Shown in pieces: positions 57,186 through 64,000 of a stretch of 64,000 nucleotides of DNA (positions are counted from its first letter, which is position 1; the number at the start of each line of letters is the position of its first letter). The translations under genes were made by a program, and so were the position numbers. Location of the stretch: positions 18,774,669-18,838,668 of the forward strand of contig CM029632.1 of NCBI GenBank assembly GCA_017311315.1. The letters run 5' to 3'. Origin of the DNA: Dendrocalamus latiflorus. Taxonomy: Eukaryota; Streptophyta; Magnoliopsida; Poales; Poaceae. The notes under the pieces were generated by a model. That model saw only the letters and a program-made list of their open reading frames with translations. It did no database searches and was not told the origin of the DNA.

Positions 57186-58945
57186 ATTATCACTTGTACA
57201 ATCAAATCGATTTTACTTCTTGACTGTTGCGACGCTTACGATAATATGATTCCTATCACCAAACCAAGTAAATAACTAGTACATTACATACAAGCAGACG
57301 TCATGCCAAAATTTATAATCTCCAAAACATACTTGCAGCATGCGTCAAACCATGAGCAAGGATGGGATCTACAACGACAATGGCAGAATAGTATGCATTC
57401 ACGGTATTTCGAAGAACAACCTGATTATATTGCCTCAAAGCCTGTTTATATTGTTCAGAATCCTGATTTAAAAGTACTACCGCAACCAAATAAGAAGCCC
57501 CATCCTACCAATCATGCTAAGGGCAAACCACCAGTATATCTCCAGCCGACTCAAATGATCATCATAAGTGACACCCTTTCTCTGAACAGATTCAATTTCT
57601 CCACTTCAAAAAATCATATTCTAACAAAGTGTTGTTTTCATTGGGGACTTGAAATACAGGGCCCCTCAGGCAATATCAAAAAGAGAATCCTAGACAGTAC
57701 CAAATCTACAACCTCAAAAGAGGAATACTAGCTTTAAGCTAAATTGGAAAGTTACAGGCTCACAGAATTGAGTTGCTCACCTAAGGTTTAATCGAGTACT
57801 CACAAATTCACAACTACAGTTCATTATCGTTTTTTCTAGATGAATACAAGCACTAGGAACATTGGAGAAAGGAGACAACCAGCACAAATTTTCTAAACTG
57901 AACTAGATCTGTAGTTCTCTGTTGGATATAACCTATAAATGTTTGACTAAATTTAAAGTGCTGAACCAGATCAAGATTCAAAATCCAGTTTAACTCCAAC
58001 AGAAATAACCATACTCAGATTCAAAATGCAGTTTAACTCCAACAGAAATAACCATACTCAGATAGAAAAAAATCGTTATAACTAATAGAAATGCACCATA
58101 GTTAAGACTGCATAGCAGGATGTTATCCTCCCAAGTTATTCAACAGAACACAACAAACTAGTCCAGTGCATAAGAGAAATCAAGAAAATTCCAATCAAGG
58201 TACAAGATGAACCTGTAACAGGGACCTGCCAGAATTTGGGCCAAGATACACTTATGGTGACTAAATCATCCAAAAAATGCCCTCAAGTTCATCCTTCGCC
58301 CAAAGACTCATGTCTCATTGTTGGAGGCAAGTCCGCCAGAAAAATAGAGAGAGGGGGCAGCATAAGGTAAGCTCCTAATACAATTCCTCTCATATTTCCA
58401 TCATCTTTTGTTCTTAACTGATCATTGTTATCTATGGTCATTTTGCATTACCCATAAGCAACAAGGAAACCTGTACCAACCAAGGCACGAACCTACAATC
58501 TTAAACCATGTTCCGTACACAATTACCAACCTTTCCATCAGTAAACTACATGGTTAATTGAAAAAATGAATTTATCCAAGATGCGTAACTTTATAAACAT
58601 AAGCCCTGTAGGCAATCCCAAACACCAAAATCACCTTGCAATTTGAGTTGATTCACTAAGCACACTTGACGAAAACATGGTAAAATACATATATCTCAAC
58701 TTAGTTTCCCCTATGCCCTTGTTTCCCATACTCCCTAATAACAACAACAATCAAGCATAGCAGACAAGGCAATTTCCAACAAATTTAAGGCAATCCATGG
58801 CTATTGATGAACCATAACCTGATCAAGCATGTTTGATGTAAAATTAAAACACATAATTGCCGAATAGTTTAGTTTAGACAACAGAAGGATAACTGATTAA
58901 GCCATCTAAAAGCATAGGCATCAACAGACGCAGCAAACCAGCAAA
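57186..58945. other. 3' flank of the proteasome gene, no coding region supported
   Basis: On the minus strand this follows the proteasome stop codon and is T-rich, like 3' UTR or intergenic sequence. A plus-strand frame of 142 codons (57303-57731) has no family resemblance, and I do not call it a gene. A 43-bp tandem duplication lies at 57974-58059. Confidence 0.45.
57974..58059 (+). repeat. 43-bp tandem duplication
   Basis: Two adjacent units start AGATTCAAAAT at 57974 and 58017. They differ by one base. Confidence 0.92.
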
Positions 58946-59698
58946 TCACGCCTCTGGCGCTGGCTGCGTGAGCCCGGACTTGGCGAGGAGCTTCCCCAGG
59001 GCCTCAGGGGAGCACACCTGGTACTGCACCTCCCCTGTGCCAGGCTGCAGGAACACCTCAGCTAGCTCCAGCTTCTCGGCAGTCAAGCTGGTTGAATCCA
59101 TGGTCTTGCTCAAGACCTTGAGAGCGAGGGCGACGGCCTCCTCGCGGGTCATGCCGTCGCGGTAGTCTTGCTTGAGCATGGATTGAGCGGCCTGGCTGTT
59201 GGCCCCAACGGCAGCGGCCTTCCAGCCACCGTAGTTCCCCGAGGGGTCGCTCATGTAGAGCTGGAATCCGTGGTTCTTGTCCCACCCGGCGAAGAGGAAG
59301 GAGACGCCGAAGGGGCGGAGGCCGCCGAACTGGGTGTATCCCTGCTTGGTGTCGCAGAGGGACTGGACGAGCTGCTCGACGGGGATGGGCTCCTGGTAGG
59401 CGAGGGAGTAGCGCTGGGCGTGGAGGCGGGCGGTGTTGAGGAGGATGTTGGCGTCGGACATGATCCCGGCGACGGCGCAGGCGAGGTGGGAGTCGATCTT
59501 GTACATCTTCTCCGCAGAGCGGGAGGTGTGGAGGAGCTTGGAGGTGACCTTCTTCTCGCCGACGAGGACCACGCCGTCGGCCGCCAGGACGCCGAGGGCC
59601 GAGCCGGCGTTGCCGATCGCCTCCATCGCGTACTCCACCTGGTAGAGCCGGCCCTCCGGCGAGAATATCGTGGTTCGGCTGTCGTAGCGGCGAGACAT
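58946..59698 (-). CDS. PAC1: 20S proteasome subunit alpha type-4 (alpha-3/PAC)
   Basis: Intronless 250-residue frame. The start SRRYDSRTTIFSPEGRLYQV carries the proteasome alpha-subunit signature, followed by VEYAMEAI. The N-terminal helix closes the gate of the outer ring of the 20S core, and alpha subunits have no catalytic Thr. Further family landmarks are GVVLVGEKK, AGIMSDANILLN, QGYTQFGGLRPFGVSFLFAGWD, DPSGNYGGWKA and a C-terminal QPAPEA. It works in ubiquitin-dependent protein breakdown in cytosol and nucleus. Length equals that of plant PAC1 proteins. Start chosen at the conserved MSRRYDS. The coding DNA is GC-rich, as in many grass genes. No damage is seen, so it should be functional. 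Confidence 0.97.
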   Translation of the reverse strand: MSRRYDSRTTIFSPEGRLYQVEYAMEAIGNAGSALGVLAADGVVLVGEKKVTSKLLHTSRSAEKMYKIDSHLACAVAGIMSDANILLNTARLHAQRYSLAYQEPIPVEQLVQSLCDTKQGYTQFGGLRPFGVSFLFAGWDKNHGFQLYMSDPSGNYGGWKAAAVGANSQAAQSMLKQDYRDGMTREEAVALALKVLSKTMDSTSLTAEKLELAEVFLQPGTGEVQYQVCSPEALGKLLAKSGLTQPAPEA

Positions 59699-60942
59699 CG
59701 CGGCGGCGGCGGCGAGAGATTGGGGGTTTTGGGGAAGTGGGGAGGTTAACGAGCGATCTACTCGTGATGCAAGAAGAGGATAAAAAGCAGAATTTAAATA
59801 TTTAAATTATAAATTATTAATTTAAAAGAACATATTCTTAGTTTAGTAACGAAAACGAATTCTTCTTCTTCTCTCTTTGGTAACGATGGAAACGAATTAG
59901 AGCCAAATCGGACAGGGAGGAGGAGAAAAATTGTATAACTCCTTTAATGTTAGGTGTGAATTTATCTCAAATTTTTATATTTCAAGCTAAATATATAAGG
60001 GGGAAATAATATTCCAAATGGTGATTTTGTACTCTCTGAAAACTAGATTCCAGAAATCTTAAAGCGATTAGCAGTTGCAAATCGGGCACATAAAAATGTG
60101 TTTTTAAAAAAATGTGAATTTTGTTTCCGGGGAGCATTGAAGCGCTTGTATTCTTAGATCATGTACAATGCAGGTTCTTTAAAAGATGCTTTGCAAACAA
60201 AAACTATTTTTTCTTATTATTTTATACAATCGATGCTAGGCACGGATGCTTAACATGTGTTTATATATAACTATGTCTAATTAATAGATAATATAACCAT
60301 ATAAATATCTATGAAAATATGCTTAGATTAGAGGAAATAATTTTTACATAGATACTCGATGACGTGGTTTGATTACATTCTCTCTTTAAGCACTCATATA
60401 TAAACATCCTGTGAACATCCACGTCCATTGTCCAAGTTGTGTGCGGAGTTGAAACTTTGCAGTTGAAAGTTTGAAAGATCCAGTTTTCAAATATGTGTGT
60501 GTATAAAGTTACTTGTGTTGGCACAAAACTGTAAGTATGGATGCTTCCTATTTTTTCCCCCTTTTGTTTACATGCATGTTCCGTAAACACAGGGAAACAC
60601 CACGCTCTCCACGACACTTGCTTCATTGAGAAAATGCAATTTGCTTAGACCAAAAGTTACCATCCAATCTGATATTTAGATCATGGCCCCAAGGAAGCCT
60701 GGAAGGCTGTAACTATCGGGAGTTGTTACATTAGTACAACCGTACGTACAAGCTTGAATAGGCTATACAATGGCAAACTGAAGCATCCATAATGCACATT
60801 TTTCACCTGTCCGTAATGTCATAAGTCATAACTATATTCCTTATGGCACTTTATGTTCGAAAAATAAGAGAGGAATCTCCTTTATAGTATAACCTTCTTG
60901 GTATCTTCTTCCAATTTTCTAAATAAGATGATATCACAGCAT
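59699..60942. other. promoter side of the proteasome gene and intergenic sequence
   Basis: On the minus strand, roughly 60-80 bases before the ATG look like a short leader. Further out the DNA is AT-rich, with no defined element or gene. Some stretches (60160-60330) look MITE-like, but I could not find paired ends. Confidence 0.4.
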
Positions 60943-61660
60943 TCACAGCTGCTTCATAGCCAGCTTTCTGTTTTGCTCTAGGTAAGGGTAAACTCTCTGG
61001 TACTGCAATATGGCCCAAACAAGGTGCCTAAAAGAGAACTCAGGCCACAGAGGGTCTGGATTCTGCAAATGGCTAAAAGGTCGTCTGCCACAGGAGGAAA
61101 TTGCTCAGCCGAGTCTCGCCTGGAGTCCGGATCACAATGTCAGGATCTGGGCAGCCAGCGTTGTACATATGGCGATCCAAATCGGCCACCGAAATCCCTG
61201 CGTGCACACCATTATTTGCTGCATGACCCTTACAGTTCCCAGCATGCTCTTTCTGTATCATATCCCTCCTTTCTGCATAGAGCTCATTGACAATCTCAGA
61301 GGTCGAGTTGTATGGCATGCAAACAGAGCAGACCAACCCTGTGTTTTCAGCGGTGCTTGCCTTCAGCTTCTGAGCTGCTAACTTCACTGGTTCGCTTAAC
61401 AGGTCCAAGTTCCCCCAGAAGTTCATCTTACAGTTAACCTTGTTGTTGACATTTCTGTTTTCCAACAGTTCGTTGATCTTTTCCACCATGTACTCCATCA
61501 AAGACTGCACCTCACTTGGGTCTCGCTTGAAATTATCGAAACTGAATGCATACACCGTAATATACTTGACGCCCATTTCATAGCAGTAGAGAATGTTTGC
61601 AATTAGAGCGGCGAAGCCCACCCTGTGACCACTGCCTTCCTTATTGATGGCCAAACGTCC
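60943..61660 (-). pseudogene. cis-prenyltransferase (dehydrodolichyl diphosphate synthase-like), broken
   Basis: On the minus strand the frame from about 61657 encodes GHRVGFAALIANILYCYEMG, then VKYITVYAFSFDNFKRDPSE and further family blocks to RTPGETRLSNFLLWQTTF. These are the plant cis-prenyltransferase motifs. Breaks: (1) the 5' part, including the catalytic Asp of the DGNRR motif, is missing and replaced next to the copia LTR; (2) after QTTF an extra base creates TAG at 61073-61075, while the +1 frame continues with HLQNPDPLWPEF to a normal-looking end at 60943; (3) RTPGE replaces the conserved RTSGE; (4) a few codons seem lost before AERRD. An intact enzyme would make dolichol precursors at the ER. 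This copy cannot. Confidence 0.85.
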
Positions 61661-61684
61661 GCTAGCGCCGCCCGGTGATCTTTC

Positions 61685-62010
61685 TGTTTCCTGCAAGTAA
61701 CAGTACACACACACCCCTGGAATCTTCCCGCTGTATGTGTAAGCAAAGGAATCACAGAACACAAGAACACAAAGAGGTTTTGGCGCTGCAGAAAGTCACA
61801 GCTTTTCTGGCTTTGCTTCTTCCCTTTAAATAGCAAGAAAACAAGAAACTGACCCACTAATTAGCTGTAGAAACTGATGAAAAAACTGACCCACTAACTA
61901 GCTGTAGAAACTGATGAAAAACTGACCTACTAATTAGCTATAGAAACTTACATGCAGACTAAATAAGAAACTGAATGGAAGACATGCAAAATTAACTAGA
62001 TTATCTAACA
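61685..62010 (-). repeat. 3' LTR of a Ty1/copia element
   Basis: On the minus strand it starts TGTTAGATAATCTAG right after the purine tract. The end is best placed at ...GCAGGAAACA (61685), giving 326 bp with TGTT...AACA ends. TATA-like CTATTTAAAG lies at about 61824-61834. Three units of about 37 bp (ACTGACCCACTAATTAGCTG type) occupy 61848-61955. The right-hand boundary is firm; the left end is inferred. Confidence 0.7.
61848..61955 (+). repeat. three-unit 37-bp repeat in the copia LTR
   Basis: Units start ACTGACC(C/T)ACTAA at 61848, 61885 and 61921. Confidence 0.88.
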
Positions 62011-62023
62011 ATACTCCCCCTAA
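62011..62023 (-). promoter_or_regulatory. polypurine tract of the copia element
   Basis: Minus-strand TTAGGGGGAGTAT lies between the pol stop codon and the LTR start, the usual copia arrangement. Confidence 0.85.
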
Positions 62024-62024
62024 T

Positions 62025-64000
62025 CTAGTTGTGGTTGATGTCGATGATGCCGAGCTTCGAGCGTAGGTGTAGAAAACGCACCCGGCCAAGTGATTTGGTC
62101 AGTATGTCCGCCAACTGATCGTCGGTGTGGATTTTGCGGATGGCGACTTGGCCACCCTCGACGCACTCCCGGATGAAGTGAAAGCGCGTCTCAATGTGCT
62201 TGCTCCGGCCATGGAAGACCGGATTTTTGCACAATTGAATCGCCGACTGATTGTCGATGTAGATTGTCGCGGAGCCGACGTCTCGCCCGTAGAAGTTGCC
62301 GATCATCCGCTTGAGCCAGATTCCCTGGCATGCCGCCGCTGAGGCCGCGATGTACTCGGCCTCGCACGATGATAGCGCCACCACCGGCTGCTTTTGTGAT
62401 TGCCACGACACAGGTGCGTTGCCGAGGCAGAACAAAATGCCGGAGGTGCTCTTGCGATCATCCACGTCGCCGGCCATGTCCGCGTCGCTGTACCCCTTGA
62501 GCTCGATGTCGTTGTGCCCCTTGGTGTAACTAAGGCCAAAGTGGAGCGTACCAGCGACATAACGAAGTAGATGCTTGACGGCGCTCAGGTGTTCCGTCGT
62601 TGGGTTCGCCATGAACCTGCTCACATACCCGACCGCGAAGCTGATATCCGGCCGGGTGTGGACCAAGTACCGGAGGCTGCCAACCACACTACGATAGAAC
62701 GTAGGATCAACAGGTGGATTGGAGCTCTCCTTACTCAGTTTAAGACGTGCCTCCATGGGCACTTGCACGGCATTGCAGCCGGCCATGCCCGCTTTGTCCA
62801 GCAGCTTCGTCGCGTACGTCGCCTGGCACAATGTGATCTTCCCGGGTAGCTGCTTAATTTCGATCCCGAGGTAGTAGCTCAAGTGTCCGAGGTCGCTCAT
62901 CTTGAATGAGCGCTTCATTTCCTCCTTGAATGATTCGATCTCAGCTTGGTCGGCGCCGGTGAGGATCAAATCATCAACATACACGCCCAGGAGCACACGT
63001 CCCCGCCCCTTGCCGCGTGTGTACACCCCGTGCTCTTCCTCGCAGCGCGTGAACCCGAGCGCCACTAGCGTGCGGTCGAGCTTAGCGTTCCACGCCCGAG
63101 GAGCTTGTCGTAGGCCGTAGAGTGCTTTGCGCAGCCGTAGTACTTGCCGCTCTCGCCCGGCGATCATGAATCCCGGCGGTTGAGCGACGTAAACCTCCTC
63201 CGTGAGGTCGCCGTTCAGGAACGCAGACTTGACGTCGAGATGGTGGAGCGCCCAGCCTTCGTGCGCTGCTACTGCTGTCAGTGCGCGTACGGAGTCGAGC
63301 CGCGCCACTGGTGCAAACACCTCATCGAAGTCCACGCCAGCGCGTTGTACGTACCCCTTAGCCACCAGCCGCGCCTTGTGCCGAACCACCGCCCCTTGCG
63401 CATCCTTCTTGAGCTTGAACACCCATTTGAGGCCAATCGGGCGGTGTCCGGCCGGGAGGTCCACTGCCTCCCACGTGTCGTTGTCCTCAATGGCCGCCAT
63501 CTCCTCTTCCATCGCGGCGCGCCACGCCGGATCGGTGGCTGCCTCGTCGTAGGAGGTGGGCTCCTCGGTCGCAACGAGGAGCCACTCGTCGGGGTCCAGT
63601 ACGCGTGGCTCGGCAGTGTTGATGCAATTGTCCACCATGCGGAAACGCCGCGGCGCGCCATTGTCACTATGGTCGAGCCCCGACGGGATGTGCGACGGTG
63701 GAGTACAGTGCTCGACTTGAGCACCACCGATGTCGTGAATGGCGTTCATGGGCGTTCGAGGTGACGCCACAGCTTCCTCACCTTCCTCCATGGATGGGAC
63801 CGCAGGGGATACAGGAGCGCTCGGCTCGCCGCTGCCCAAGACGCCGCTAACCGTGTACTCCACGGTGAACGTCTCAGGGATGGCGTCGCCGTTCGCCTCC
63901 CAATTCCACCCTTTGGTCTCGTCGAACACCACGTCGCGGGTCACATGGAGTCGCCTGCCCACCGGATCGTACACCCGGTAGCCTTTGGAGCCCGGCTCGT
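62025..64000 (-). CDS. Ty1/copia pol polyprotein, 3' part (integrase end, reverse transcriptase, RNase H)
   Basis: The frame is open from the window edge (EPGSKGYRVYDP, the copia integrase tail) to TAG at 62025-62027, so the 5' part lies outside. The order is integrase C-terminus, then reverse transcriptase (WKWVF-like LKWVFKLKKD, ARLVAKGYVQ, LDVKSAFLNG, LYGLRQAPRAW, YVDDLILTG), then RNase H (SSCEAEYIA, IDNQSAIQL, KHIETRFHFIRE, DQLADILTK). This is the copia arrangement. No stop or shift occurs in nearly 2 kb, so the element is young or recently active. Lineage Ale/Retrofit is possible but not shown. Confidence 0.94.
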   Translation of the reverse strand, partial: EPGSKGYRVYDPVGRRLHVTRDVVFDETKGWNWEANGDAIPETFTVEYTVSGVLGSGEPSAPVSPAVPSMEEGEEAVASPRTPMNAIHDIGGAQVEHCTPPSHIPSGLDHSDNGAPRRFRMVDNCINTAEPRVLDPDEWLLVATEEPTSYDEAATDPAWRAAMEEEMAAIEDNDTWEAVDLPAGHRPIGLKWVFKLKKDAQGAVVRHKARLVAKGYVQRAGVDFDEVFAPVARLDSVRALTAVAAHEGWALHHLDVKSAFLNGDLTEEVYVAQPPGFMIAGRERQVLRLRKALYGLRQAPRAWNAKLDRTLVALGFTRCEEEHGVYTRGKGRGRVLLGVYVDDLILTGADQAEIESFKEEMKRSFKMSDLGHLSYYLGIEIKQLPGKITLCQATYATKLLDKAGMAGCNAVQVPMEARLKLSKESSNPPVDPTFYRSVVGSLRYLVHTRPDISFAVGYVSRFMANPTTEHLSAVKHLLRYVAGTLHFGLSYTKGHNDIELKGYSDADMAGDVDDRKSTSGILFCLGNAPVSWQSQKQPVVALSSCEAEYIAASAAACQGIWLKRMIGNFYGRDVGSATIYIDNQSAIQLCKNPVFHGRSKHIETRFHFIRECVEGGQVAIRKIHTDDQLADILTKSLGRVRFLHLRSKLGIIDINHN

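Noticed and set aside
57303..57731. 142-codon plus-strand frame
   Set aside because: No recognisable motif; lies in the presumed 3' flank of the proteasome gene; composition like non-coding DNA.
60943..61762. Reading the cis-prenyltransferase as an intact LTR-fused gene
   Set aside because: No ATG opens the frame upstream of the conserved part, the catalytic Asp region is absent, and a one-base shift truncates the C-terminus.
1..64000. CRISPR arrays, bacterial operons, rRNA genes or organellar DNA
   Set aside because: Introns, LTR elements and MITEs show nuclear plant DNA. No regularly spaced direct repeats with unique spacers and no rRNA sequence were seen.

Overview
The window is nuclear DNA from a flowering plant, almost certainly a grass (Poaceae). 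The evidence is split genes with GT-AG introns, GC-rich 5' exons, a dense load of MITEs, long LTR retrotransposons with GC-rich LTR cores, and proteins that read as grass orthologues. I cannot name the species. From memory, the rice gene for the ribonucleotide reductase large subunit (VIRESCENT3) and a proteasome alpha-4 gene lie close together on rice chromosome 6. The window may therefore be collinear with that segment.

The left third (1-26,700) is gene-rich. It starts with a Helitron 3' end carrying a stray exon of a DCC (DUF393) thiol-disulfide oxidoreductase-like gene. Next come a seven-exon receptor-like cytoplasmic kinase of the PBL34/35/36 type (4,946-9,598), an intronless hybrid proline-rich protein (11,710-12,540), a complete 17-exon ribonucleotide reductase large-subunit gene (15,243-19,955), and a ten-exon gene I do not recognise (22,397-26,697). 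The last has a repeat-rich middle and a C-terminal RNase H-like domain that has lost its catalytic residues. MITEs fill the gaps, one of them inside an intron of the reductase gene.

The middle (26,700-57,180) is mostly transposable elements. A hAT element with a transposase remnant (27,599-29,409) sits in LTR-like sequence. A Mutator-type foldback element has a perfect 10-bp target duplication (30,161-30,517). Two very long solo LTRs, 3.7 kb and 4.7 kb, are each bounded by TG...CA and a perfect 5-bp target duplication. A metaxin first-exon fragment lies beside the second. The last element is an intact 10.2-kb Ty3/gypsy chromovirus (46,970-57,180) with nearly identical 2.5-kb LTRs, primer binding site, polypurine tract, one uninterrupted gag-pol frame and the target duplication TTAGC.

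The right end (57,180-64,000) holds an intronless 20S proteasome alpha-4 gene on the minus strand, a broken cis-prenyltransferase gene, and the 3' half of a Ty1/copia element whose 3' LTR abuts the truncated 5' end of that broken gene. The host genes belong to unrelated housekeeping or signalling functions (DNA precursor synthesis, protein turnover, kinase signalling, cell wall) and do not form a pathway. What links them is plant synteny and repeated transposon insertion between them.
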